This document shows positions 35,264-44,478 of a stretch of DNA of 64,000 bases, piece by piece (position 1 is the stretch's first letter; each line of letters begins with the position of its first letter). Origin of the DNA: Bacteroidia bacterium (lineage in GTDB: Bacteria > Bacteroidota > Bacteroidia > AKYH767-A > OLB10); NCBI GenBank assembly GCA_023262505.1, contig JALRAP010000005.1, forward strand, positions 1 through 64,000, given 5' to 3'. A program made the translations under genes and the position numbers. Under the pieces are notes generated by a model. That model worked only from the letters and a program-made list of their open reading frames with translations. It was not told where the DNA came from and made no database searches.

Positions 35264-36313
35264 TCATTCTTGGCCCAGGAACCGGGCAAGACCCTCCCAC
35301 CCTTCCATTCTTTCGGCCACTAAACGCAGAATGGCAGCAAACGGCACAAAAAGAATCATTCCTGCGGCACCCCAAAGTATGCCTCCCAATATTATAACCA
35401 TGAGGGTGGCTAGGGTATTGAGCTTTAACCGCTGGCTCACCGCCCAAGGGAAAATCAGGTTGGCTTCGAGGTACTGCACGAAGGTGAAAATGGCGATGAC
35501 CCCCAAAGGATACCAAGCGGAATCGTAAGTGATCCAAGCATAGGAAATTGGCAGTAACGATGCGATGATGATGCCTATGTATGGAATGAAGGTCATAAAG
35601 GCTGTCAAAAACCCGAAAAGTATGGCATGAGGAATACCCAAAACGAGTAAACCGATGGTATTGAGCACCCCAACGGTCAGATAAACAACAATCATACCCC
35701 TTACGAATCCATAATAGGTCCCAACGGCCAAAACGATCACTTCACGCATGCGCTCCACCCTTCCTTTGCTGAAAAAGCCAAGCAAGAGGTCGACCAACAT
35801 CCGCCGGTAATAGAGAATCAGGAAAGCATAAAAAGGTATCAATACCAACATCACTAAATTGACGAAAAACGAGATCGATGCCGCCTCAGCCCATGAGAAT
35901 AACTTGGCGGCCATTGAATGGGCAAGATCCGAAGTCCATTGTTCAACTTCAATTGGATCCATATTGAACTCCCGAACGGCATATTCTTGAATTGACGTCC
36001 AAAGTGCGGCGATTTTATCCCGCATAACACCCCAGTCAGAGGTGAAATTCACGAATTGAATGTATAGTGCTGCTACGATCAATGCACCAAGAATAAGCAA
36101 TACCGATAACCCAACAGAAATGGCAAATGCCTTCGAAAAACCTTTGTTTTCCAACTTGCGACAGAAGGGATAAAGAATAAAGCTGATGAATAAGGCAAAT
36201 GCCAACGGTATGAACAAAGGCTTACCGAAATACAACAGCACACAACCTGCCAAAATGGAGACAAGCCATTTGAATGGTTTGTCTATAGAAGATTCGTTTA
36301 CGGGAGTAGGCAT
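35264..36313 (-). CDS. AI-2E family transporter
   Basis: YFGKPLFIPLAFALFISFILYPFCRKLE...LGIPHAILFGFLTAFMTFIPYIGIIIASLLP...NLIFPWAVSQRLKLNTLATLMVIILGGILWG. Confidence 0.92.
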   Translation of the reverse strand: MPTPVNESSIDKPFKWLVSILAGCVLLYFGKPLFIPLAFALFISFILYPFCRKLENKGFSKAFAISVGLSVLLILGALIVAALYIQFVNFTSDWGVMRDKIAALWTSIQEYAVREFNMDPIEVEQWTSDLAHSMAAKLFSWAEAASISFFVNLVMLVLIPFYAFLILYYRRMLVDLLLGFFSKGRVERMREVIVLAVGTYYGFVRGMIVVYLTVGVLNTIGLLVLGIPHAILFGFLTAFMTFIPYIGIIIASLLPISYAWITYDSAWYPLGVIAIFTFVQYLEANLIFPWAVSQRLKLNTLATLMVIILGGILWGAAGMILFVPFAAILRLVAERMEGWEGLARFLGQE

Positions 36314-36342
36314 AAAGCAGGACAGCCAAAGCTACAAATTTC

Positions 36343-36375
36343 AAAAAACAAGGGGCATGACAGATGTCACGCCCC
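36343..36375 (-). terminator. Rho-independent terminator of downstream-reading minus-strand gene
   Basis: Reverse strand GGGGCGTGACA-TC-TGTCATGCCCC followed by TTGTTTTTT. Confidence 0.7.
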
Positions 36376-36411
36376 CGGGTTTTATTGGACTATAATCCTT
36401 AATCAAACTGA

Positions 36412-37989
36412 TCATTCAAACACAGCCAATCCCAAACGGTTTATTTCCTTTTTGAATCGGTAGCAGTAAATTATGAAATGGTTGGGGGATGTTTGCTTTG
36501 TTCCACTGATATAAAATGGATGGCCGGATTTTTCGGTGCTCACAAATTGCTTGCGGCTCATTTTACCTTGCGCATCGATTTCAACCATCATCAGATACAT
36601 TTCGTCCATGGAATTGAAACGCTTCGGCTCCTCATCGGCAGAGTTGATGTTATAAGCCAAGTTCTTTTCGATGTCGTTGTAGAAAATATACAGTTTATCC
36701 TTGGTCACCATGGTTGAGTAATAAATGTATGCTGTGAGTGAATTGAAGAATTGGCTCTTGGGAATATGGTTCATCCATGCCTGATTTCCGTTCTTATCCA
36801 TTTGAATGGCAATAATGGAATTCGAGTAGTAAGTGGTGTAAGAACCGTATTTGGATGTGGTGGTTACCGAGTAACGCTTTTCGATCAAAGCGTATAGGCG
36901 ATCATCAGGGGTCACAATCAAATCGGTAATGTTGAAATACTTTGAAATACCGGGTGACTTGCCTTTGCTTTTGTCGTCGTTAAGTCGATTTACTTTATCG
37001 ATGAAAGAAAGCGGAAACATATTGATTTTGGATGCGGTTACATCGCCCGTTTTAGAATTGATTCGGTTGAAGAAATAACCGATTACTCCATCCTCTGTGG
37101 CTGCTTGGAAGGTGCCAACAACGAACAAATCGTCGGTAGCAGGGTCGTTGCTCATAGCGTATGCATCCATAACCTTCTCACCCATAGGTATGCGGTATTC
37201 TTTTTCAGAGGCATCCTTTCCATACTTCAAAATGACCACATCGTATGTGGCCACCTTCTTTTTGTCGGCGCCACGCTCAACTTGCTTCTTGGCACCATCC
37301 TTGTACCCTTTTGAGAGCACATAAAGATCCCCTGATTTGGAAACCTTGTAGCTCAGAATTGAAAAGTCCTCGTTGTCGTATTTGAGCTCGACCATTTTTT
37401 CCTGGACGGTACCCAAGTCCTTGCCTACGACCTTGTAAGCGAAACGCTCTTTCTCATCGTCTTTCTGGTTGTATGTTGCGAAAAGCAGCATACTTGAGGA
37501 ATCATCGGAGAGTGTAGCATTCCAGCTGAAATATTTTTTGGGTGGGGCCGACAGCTTCCAAAGAGAAACTGTTTTACCTTTCGGTTTCAAGGTGGTTTTA
37601 TCAATAGAAATTGCAAAAACCTCTGTTGAATTACTTGATTTCTCGTACTTGGAAGTTAGCATTACGAAATTACCACCCATGTAAAACAAACCCTGCAAGT
37701 CGATATCGTCCATGTCGCTGGTGTAATTCTCGCGAGCAACAGGCTTCATGTCCTTATCGAGCTTCATGATACCTGGAGTAATGGCCTTACCCTTGCCGCG
37801 CTCCCCTTTGGTGATACTGGTTACGCGCACGTATACGTAGGTTCCATCGTCATAAAGGACCTCTCCCAACTTCTCCCCTTTCTCCTCGATAAATTCTTCA
37901 CTCCATTTGATTGTGGCTTTTTGAGCCGTCACCTCACATGTCGAAACACCGAAGGCCAATAAAAACATGATAAGCAGTTTGTTTTTCAT
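36412..37989 (-). CDS. Secreted protein of unknown function
   Basis: 525-aa ORF with signal peptide MKNKLLIMFLLAFGVSTCEVTAQ; no recognised domain. Confidence 0.75.
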   Translation of the reverse strand: MKNKLLIMFLLAFGVSTCEVTAQKATIKWSEEFIEEKGEKLGEVLYDDGTYVYVRVTSITKGERGKGKAITPGIMKLDKDMKPVARENYTSDMDDIDLQGLFYMGGNFVMLTSKYEKSSNSTEVFAISIDKTTLKPKGKTVSLWKLSAPPKKYFSWNATLSDDSSSMLLFATYNQKDDEKERFAYKVVGKDLGTVQEKMVELKYDNEDFSILSYKVSKSGDLYVLSKGYKDGAKKQVERGADKKKVATYDVVILKYGKDASEKEYRIPMGEKVMDAYAMSNDPATDDLFVVGTFQAATEDGVIGYFFNRINSKTGDVTASKINMFPLSFIDKVNRLNDDKSKGKSPGISKYFNITDLIVTPDDRLYALIEKRYSVTTTSKYGSYTTYYSNSIIAIQMDKNGNQAWMNHIPKSQFFNSLTAYIYYSTMVTKDKLYIFYNDIEKNLAYNINSADEEPKRFNSMDEMYLMMVEIDAQGKMSRKQFVSTEKSGHPFYISGTKQTSPNHFIIYCYRFKKEINRLGLAVFE

Positions 37990-38046
37990 TTGTTTGTGCT
38001 GTTTAGTTGTATTTAAATACCTTCGCGAAGATAAAAAAAGCCTATC

Positions 38047-38856
38047 ATGAAAAGAGTACTGATTATCATTGCTATCCTTACGCTGACTTATGCGAATTCA
38101 TATGGTCAGTCAGATACATCCAAGAGCAAAACCACTGTCATCTATTTTGGTGACGGCTCTAGCACCGCAGAGGAAAACAGCAATAAAAAATATGACGCAT
38201 CTGCTGTTAAGCTAGGTGTTTTCAGCTTAGTGTCAGGTCTTTACGGTTTCAGTTACGAGAGGGAGTTCAGTGACTTGTTTGCTTTGGAAGCAGGGGCCGG
38301 ATTAACAGGCCGAAACTGGGTTTACGGATTGCTGTCTGGTGAAGACGGATTAAGCTCAAAGCCTCAAAAGAGTGAATATTTCACTGAAAACCTCGATGTT
38401 TTCGATAACGACTACCAATATACTGCAAGGGAATGCAAGGTTGGGTTTTTCTTGACAGCCACCCCAAAGTTCTATTTTGCAGATGAAGACGGCATGGATG
38501 GATCCTATCTAGGATTTAACTTACAATATAGAAGATATAATTACACCGCGTACGGCGAAGTGTCAACAGATGATGCAACAGATATTATTTCTTCAGACAA
38601 GGACATAAAGGAGTTCGAAAACCAAACCATTTTAGCTCTTCGCTGGGGTTATCAAAGCATGAACGACAAAACCATAATCGATTATTTTGTCGGGGTTGGG
38701 GCGAGAAACTTCAAAGGTGAAAGACGAGACATCGGTTCAGTTGAAACACCCAATGGCAGTGTTTACACCATTGCACCAGAACCCAGAAGCACCAAAGGCA
38801 CCAAGTTCTTTTTTGAAGTTGGTATGAATATCGGTTTGTGGTGGGATAAAAAATAA
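38047..38856 (+). CDS. Secreted/outer-membrane protein of unknown function
   Basis: Signal peptide MKRVLIIIAILTLTYANSYGQ; alternating hydrophobic beta-strand-like segments (LYGFSYEREFSDLFALEAGAGLTG). Confidence 0.65.
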   Translation: MKRVLIIIAILTLTYANSYGQSDTSKSKTTVIYFGDGSSTAEENSNKKYDASAVKLGVFSLVSGLYGFSYEREFSDLFALEAGAGLTGRNWVYGLLSGEDGLSSKPQKSEYFTENLDVFDNDYQYTARECKVGFFLTATPKFYFADEDGMDGSYLGFNLQYRRYNYTAYGEVSTDDATDIISSDKDIKEFENQTILALRWGYQSMNDKTIIDYFVGVGARNFKGERRDIGSVETPNGSVYTIAPEPRSTKGTKFFFEVGMNIGLWWDKK

Positions 38857-38883
38857 GTGCCGCCAATCCTTGTTAGTCTTAGA

Positions 38884-38911
38884 AGGCCATCCCAATTGGA
38901 TGGCCTTTTTC
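38884..38911 (+). terminator. Rho-independent terminator
   Basis: AGGCCATCC-CAATT-GGATGGCCT followed by TTTT. Confidence 0.85.
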
Positions 38912-38963
38912 ATTTTGATGAATGTCATATACATCATCAAAACGATTTTTTAAAATTACATCG

Positions 38964-40247
38964 ATGAAATTACTTAATTACACAACCCCTACTGAAGCTT
39001 TCAAATTAATACCTCCCGGAGCACGGATTTACATCCACGGAAGTGCGGCCACCCCCACCTACTTGGTAGAGCAGATGGCTATGCACCACCAAATGTTCCA
39101 TCAATCAGAAATTATTTGCATCAGTGTGTTTGGCAATTTCCCAATAGCACAGAAGGAATTTTCAGACAAATTCAAAATCAACGCGCTCTTCGTTTCGGCA
39201 CCCATTCGCCAATCGATACAGTCCGGAAACGGTGATTACATACCGGTGTTCCTTAGTGAGATCCCTGAGCTTTTCAAGAGAAATGTGCTACCCATTGACG
39301 TGGCCATCATCCATGTTTCTCCGCCTGACGAAAACGGTTATGTTTCCTTGGGTACTTCCGTGGATGCCGCCCGAACGGCAGCGGATGTAGCCAAGGTGGT
39401 GATTGCACAAGTGAATCCACTAATGCCACGAACACATGGGGATACGCTCATTCATGCCAGCAGCATACATGCTGCCATCTGGCATGAGAGCCCCCTACAT
39501 GAAGTCGATTACTCTAAGGACACATCATCCGTTGAAATTCAAATAGGAAAACATGTAGCAGGCCTCATTGAAGACGGCAGCACTCTGCAGATTGGTATCG
39601 GATGCATTCCCGATGCCGTACTATCCCAGCTCACCAGCCATAAGCATCTAGGGGTTCACACTGAAATGCTATCAGATGGGATTCTCCAGCTAATCGACTG
39701 CGGCGCTGTTGACAATAGCATGAAAACCGAACATCGTGGTAAAACCGTGACCTCCTTTTGTGCCGGAACTTCCAAGCTATACGGACGCATACACAACAAT
39801 CCGGACTTCGCATTCTTGGATGTGGATTATGTGAACGAACCTTATATCATCAGAAAAAACCCAAAGGTGGTAGCCATCAACAGCTGTATCGAAATGGACT
39901 TGACAGGACAAGTTTGTTCCGACTCCATTGGAACTTACCAATATTCGGGTGTAGGTGGACAAATGGATTTTATGAGAGGTGCGGCCATGTCGGATGGAGG
40001 AAAACCCATCATCGCATTACCTAGCAGAACCGGAAAAGGCATACCTCGGATCGTACCCATTTTGAAACCAGGCGCTGGCGTGGTTACCACTAGGGCGCAT
40101 GTTCATTGGGTGGTTACCGAATACGGAACTGTAAACCTTTTCGGGATGAACTTGAGAAAAAGGGCCCAAGCGCTGATAAAATTGGCACATCCAGAAGACA
40201 GAACGGAGCTGGAAAAAGCGTTTTACGAACGATTTAGACACGAATAA
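38964..40247 (+). CDS. Acetyl-CoA hydrolase/transferase family protein
   Basis: AFKLIPPGARIYIHGSAATPTYLVEQM...LHTEMLSDGILQLIDCGAVD-type region (GVHTEMLSDG) ...YSGVGGQMDFMRGAAMSDGGKPIIALPS. ORF-track start 38922 is an upstream in-frame ATG. Confidence 0.92.
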   Translation: MKLLNYTTPTEAFKLIPPGARIYIHGSAATPTYLVEQMAMHHQMFHQSEIICISVFGNFPIAQKEFSDKFKINALFVSAPIRQSIQSGNGDYIPVFLSEIPELFKRNVLPIDVAIIHVSPPDENGYVSLGTSVDAARTAADVAKVVIAQVNPLMPRTHGDTLIHASSIHAAIWHESPLHEVDYSKDTSSVEIQIGKHVAGLIEDGSTLQIGIGCIPDAVLSQLTSHKHLGVHTEMLSDGILQLIDCGAVDNSMKTEHRGKTVTSFCAGTSKLYGRIHNNPDFAFLDVDYVNEPYIIRKNPKVVAINSCIEMDLTGQVCSDSIGTYQYSGVGGQMDFMRGAAMSDGGKPIIALPSRTGKGIPRIVPILKPGAGVVTTRAHVHWVVTEYGTVNLFGMNLRKRAQALIKLAHPEDRTELEKAFYERFRHE

Positions 40248-40292
40248 GAACTTCGCTTCGTTCTATTGGTTATGATAACGTAAATTTGTGAC

Positions 40293-40706
40293 ATGGAGAA
40301 CGACCGAATATCCAATTTTGATGGAGAAACCGCATCGGCTTTTTTGGATGACATGAGTATCAATGGCTTCGGACTTATCCGTTTGGCTATTGAGCGTTTA
40401 AATGACGATGATGAGCGAGCCGATTTGACCGAATGTGAAGAGGCCTTGGTTGCCTGTGAGATCGTAGCAGCCGCGTTAGGTCGTCCTGCCGATGATTTTC
40501 CCGATGACCTAAGCGAATGGATGGGTATTTTCATTCAAGAGGGCTCAGATTCCCATTATGAAGTGATAAACCTGGCAGAGCAAGCCGCTATGGCCATCGA
40601 TCGCATACTCACCGATTCCGAATTGCGTGAGTTGTGGTATGAAAGTCCTGTGTTCGAAGCTTGGATGGAGGTTCAGGTGAAACTTCAGGAACGAATATTG
40701 GATTGA
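40293..40706 (+). CDS. DUF4259 domain-containing protein
   Basis: ISNFDGETASAFLDDM...ALVACEIVAAALGRPADDFPDDLSEWM...DSELRELWYES. Confidence 0.7.
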   Translation: MENDRISNFDGETASAFLDDMSINGFGLIRLAIERLNDDDERADLTECEEALVACEIVAAALGRPADDFPDDLSEWMGIFIQEGSDSHYEVINLAEQAAMAIDRILTDSELRELWYESPVFEAWMEVQVKLQERILD

Positions 40707-40716
40707 ACCACGTAAC

Positions 40717-41793
40717 GTGTCGAACAATACCTTCGGATCGATATTAAAACTGACAACCTTTGGTGAGTCGCACGGCGTAGCCATGGGAGGCGTTATTGAT
40801 GGATTACCATCGGGGCTTCCAATAGATTTGGAAGCAATACAGCAACTCGTTGATCTTCGCAGGCCAGGCCAAAGCACAATCACCTCTCCTCGGAATGAGA
40901 GAGACCGTGTTGAGATTTTATCAGGGTTGATGAATGGTATTACATTAGGAACACCCATAGGTTTCATCATTCGCAACCAAGATCAGCGGTCTGAAGATTA
41001 TGACCAATTGAAGGATTTATACAGGCCCGGACATGCCGACCATACGTGGGAGTTGAAATACGGCATCCGTGACCATCGTGGAAGCGGAAGAGCATCTGCA
41101 AGGGAAACCGTATGCCGCGTTGTTGGTGGCGCCTTTGCCATGCAATTGCTGAAGTGTTACGGAGTACAAGTGCATGCCTGGACATCCTCCATCGGCCCCG
41201 TATATTTACCCGATGCGCTTGTTCCCGACCTGAACATCATTTACCAGAATGATGTTAGAACCTGTCATCTTCCAACTGCGGAAGCCATGCGTGATTTCAT
41301 TGAGTCAATTAGAAATGCCGGCGACAGTTGTGGTGGCTCCATCACTTGTGTTGTAAATAACCTACCTGCGGGAATCGGCGAACCAGTGTTTGGCAAACTA
41401 CCCGCACTTTTGTCCTCTGCCATGATGGGCATAAATGCCGCCAAAGCCTTTGAAATGGGAGATGGGTTCGATGGCACCTTGATGAAAGGCTCCGAACACA
41501 ATGACGTGATTCAAAACAAAAACGGCAAAACTACTCCATCAACCAATCATGCCGGTGGAACCCATGGAGGTATCAGTAACGGAAATGACATTGTGTTTCG
41601 AGTAGGATTCAAACCCGTTTCAACCATTGCCGTAAAACAAACCACGATAAACCGAGCAGGCGAAGAAATCAGCTTCTCTGCAACAGGACGGCATGATCCT
41701 TGTGTAGTACCCAGGGCTGTACCTATCGTATCATCCATGGCCGCTTTGGTTGTGGCCGACCTCATGCTAAAACACCGAACCACACGTTTATAG
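40717..41793 (+). CDS. aroC: Chorismate synthase
   Basis: NTFGSILKLTTFGESHGVAMGGVIDGLPSGLPID...RPGQSTITSPRNERDRVEILSG...DHRGSGRASARET...GRHDPCVVPRAVPIVSSM. Confidence 0.97.
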   Translation: MSNNTFGSILKLTTFGESHGVAMGGVIDGLPSGLPIDLEAIQQLVDLRRPGQSTITSPRNERDRVEILSGLMNGITLGTPIGFIIRNQDQRSEDYDQLKDLYRPGHADHTWELKYGIRDHRGSGRASARETVCRVVGGAFAMQLLKCYGVQVHAWTSSIGPVYLPDALVPDLNIIYQNDVRTCHLPTAEAMRDFIESIRNAGDSCGGSITCVVNNLPAGIGEPVFGKLPALLSSAMMGINAAKAFEMGDGFDGTLMKGSEHNDVIQNKNGKTTPSTNHAGGTHGGISNGNDIVFRVGFKPVSTIAVKQTTINRAGEEISFSATGRHDPCVVPRAVPIVSSMAALVVADLMLKHRTTRL

Positions 41794-41802
41794 AACATAC
41801 AG

Positions 41803-44478
41803 ATGACTCGTAAAAAGAAAATATTACTTTCCATTTCAGCAGTGCTGGCATTATTGCTGGTAATGATGGTTGCGTTGCCCTTCCTGTTCAAAGACAAGAT
41901 AATCGAAGCGGTTAAAAAAGGAGCCAACGAAAATGTCAATGCCCAGGTGAATTTCACCGATGTTGGCGTAACCTTGTTCCGACACTTCCCCTATCTAACC
42001 GCAAGCATCGACAGCGTTTCCATTGTAGGACGCGATGCCTTTGCAGGAGACACATTGCTGAATGTTGGCCGAGTGGTTGCGACTGTCGATTTGATGAGCG
42101 TGATTACCGGAGATCAAATCAGGATACGTAGTATTTACCTAAACTCTCCTAACATCAATTTGATTGTGCTAGAAGATGGCCGAGCCAATTGGGACATAGC
42201 GATTCCCGACACCACTCAAAAGCCGGAAACATCGGGTACTGGAATGAAAATCCAACTGAAGCGTTACGGCATCAAGAACGGCAATATCACCTATGATGAC
42301 CGATCATTGGATTTTTATCTTAAAATGGCGAGTGTTGTTCATAAGGGTCGTGGCGATTTCTCGGAGGACTTCTTCAGCTTCTCGACATCTACAGACATTG
42401 AATCCCTAGACATGGCATATGGGGGAGTAAAATACCTCAGCAAAACCAAAACATCATTGCAAGCTGATCTTGATATGGACATGAAGGCTATGAAATTCAC
42501 ATTCAAGGACAATGAAATCAAGGTGAACGAATTGATAATGGGTTTAACAGGATTTGTGGCCATGCCCAACGATCCAATTGAAATGGATTTGAAATTCGAC
42601 ATCCGTAAAAACGACTTCAGCAACTTCGTTTCATTGATACCCGGAGCGTACAAGGCTGACTTTGATAAGGCCAAAAGTTCCGGCACATTGGAATTGAATG
42701 GATACTTGAAAGGTGTTTACAGTGAAACAACCATGCCTGGTTTCGGTCTCGATCTGAAAATCGACAAAGGACAGTTCAGCTACCCCAGCCTACCTGTTGC
42801 TCTCAACAATGTATCGGTTAATTTGTCTGTAAAAAACCCAGATGGCGTTCCAGATCATACCGTAATCGATCTGAGCAGCATGCATCTTGAGGTTGGAAAA
42901 GACCCGTTTGATGTGAGGTTGTTGGTAAAGACCCCTGTATCCGATCCGCAAATTGATGGCTCTGTGAAAGGTCGCTTGGATTTGGGTGCGGTTGCAAGAA
43001 TGTTCCCATTGGAAAAGGATACACGACTTGCAGGGGTTTTGGATGCTGATGTTGCAGCCTCAGGCCGTATGTCGGCTATTGAAAACCAGCGCTACCAGTA
43101 CTTCCGCGCAGAAGGCATGATGAAACTGAAAGGATTCAGCTATGCCAGCAACGAATTCAAAAGTGGTGTTGAGATTTCCAATGCCGAACTTATATTCAAT
43201 CCAAAAAATGTTACGCTTAACCAGCTTGCCATGAAAACCGGCAAGACTTCGCTGACGGCAACAGGGTGGATCGACAATCTAATGGGATATGTTTTCAAAG
43301 AAAACCAATTGCTGACAGGAACCTTGGATGTTAATGCCAATGTGGTTGACCTCAATGAATACATGACTACATCCTCTGATACTTCGACTGCATCAGCAAG
43401 CACAGGCGTGTTTGAAGTACCCGGCAACATCGATTTCACCCTCACTGCCAAAGCAGGGCAAGTACTCATGCAAAAACATGTGTTGAGTAATGCAGTTGCC
43501 AGCTTGAATGTACGTGATCGTGCAATCATCATTAACAAGTTCGCTTTCGGTTTATTGGATGGCACTGTAGGCATGACCGGAACCTATGACTCCAAGGATT
43601 TGAAAAAACCTGCCTTCCAATTCAATTTGGATGTTACAGGAATGGACATCAAAAAAACCTTCCAAGCATTTGAGTCGGTTAAAAAACTCGCTCCCGTAGC
43701 TGAACAATGCAATGGTAAATACGGCGCCGTATTCAATATCAAGGGTGAGATGGATCAGAAGATGGAGCCTGTTTACAACTCTTTGACAGGTGGTGGCAAG
43801 CTCCAAACATCAGGCTTGACCGTCGACAATTTCAAACCGTTGGTAAAGTTGGCCGATATGCTCAAAATGGATCAATTCAAAAGCTTCTCACCGGAAAATC
43901 TAAACATATCCTTCAGATTTGAAAACGGTCGCGTTCAGGTAGAGCCATTCCCGTTAAACTTAGCAGGAATAAAATCGACCGTTTCGGGTTCGAACGGATT
44001 CGACCAATCTATCGATTACAATATTGTATCGGCCATACCTTTGCAAATAGCAGGTTTGCAGGCGTCCGATGCAATCAATTCACTGCTTGCAAAAGCCAAT
44101 AATGCCACCGGGGCAAACATGAGCATTGGCCGTGAAGCCAGGGTAAATGCACACATCACCGGCACAGTGAAAGACCCTAAGGTGGATGTTTCCTTTGGTA
44201 ATGGATCAGCAGCAGGAACAACTTCGGTGAAAGAACAGGTAAAAGAAGCCATCGATACGAAAGTGAAAGAATTGGAGGAAAAAGCCAAGGCGGAAGCGGA
44301 TAAACTCAAGAAAGAAGCCGAAGCAAAAGCCAAGGCCGAGGCTGACCGACTTAAAAAAGAAGCCGAAGCAAAGGCCAAAGCAGAAGCTGATAGATTGAAA
44401 AAAGAGCTTGAACAAAAAGCCAAGAAAGAGGCCGAAGACAAATTGAAAGACTTGTTCGGCAAACCTAAAAAGCCTTGA
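41803..44478 (+). CDS. AsmA family protein with C-terminal charged coiled-coil repeats
   Basis: N-terminal TM; VNFTDVGVTLFRHFPYLTASIDSVSIVG...; AsmA-like body; C-terminal EAKAKAEADRLKKEA repeats. Confidence 0.85.
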   Translation: MTRKKKILLSISAVLALLLVMMVALPFLFKDKIIEAVKKGANENVNAQVNFTDVGVTLFRHFPYLTASIDSVSIVGRDAFAGDTLLNVGRVVATVDLMSVITGDQIRIRSIYLNSPNINLIVLEDGRANWDIAIPDTTQKPETSGTGMKIQLKRYGIKNGNITYDDRSLDFYLKMASVVHKGRGDFSEDFFSFSTSTDIESLDMAYGGVKYLSKTKTSLQADLDMDMKAMKFTFKDNEIKVNELIMGLTGFVAMPNDPIEMDLKFDIRKNDFSNFVSLIPGAYKADFDKAKSSGTLELNGYLKGVYSETTMPGFGLDLKIDKGQFSYPSLPVALNNVSVNLSVKNPDGVPDHTVIDLSSMHLEVGKDPFDVRLLVKTPVSDPQIDGSVKGRLDLGAVARMFPLEKDTRLAGVLDADVAASGRMSAIENQRYQYFRAEGMMKLKGFSYASNEFKSGVEISNAELIFNPKNVTLNQLAMKTGKTSLTATGWIDNLMGYVFKENQLLTGTLDVNANVVDLNEYMTTSSDTSTASASTGVFEVPGNIDFTLTAKAGQVLMQKHVLSNAVASLNVRDRAIIINKFAFGLLDGTVGMTGTYDSKDLKKPAFQFNLDVTGMDIKKTFQAFESVKKLAPVAEQCNGKYGAVFNIKGEMDQKMEPVYNSLTGGGKLQTSGLTVDNFKPLVKLADMLKMDQFKSFSPENLNISFRFENGRVQVEPFPLNLAGIKSTVSGSNGFDQSIDYNIVSAIPLQIAGLQASDAINSLLAKANNATGANMSIGREARVNAHITGTVKDPKVDVSFGNGSAAGTTSVKEQVKEAIDTKVKELEEKAKAEADKLKKEAEAKAKAEADRLKKEAEAKAKAEADRLKKELEQKAKKEAEDKLKDLFGKPKKP
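44275..44454 (+). repeat. 45-bp in-frame tandem repeat (about 4 units) within AsmA-like gene
   Basis: Units 44275-44319, 44320-44364, 44365-44409, 44410-44454 encode EEKAKAEADKLKKEA / EAKAKAEADRLKKEA / EAKAKAEADRLKKEL / EQKAKKEAEDKLKDL. Confidence 0.9.
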
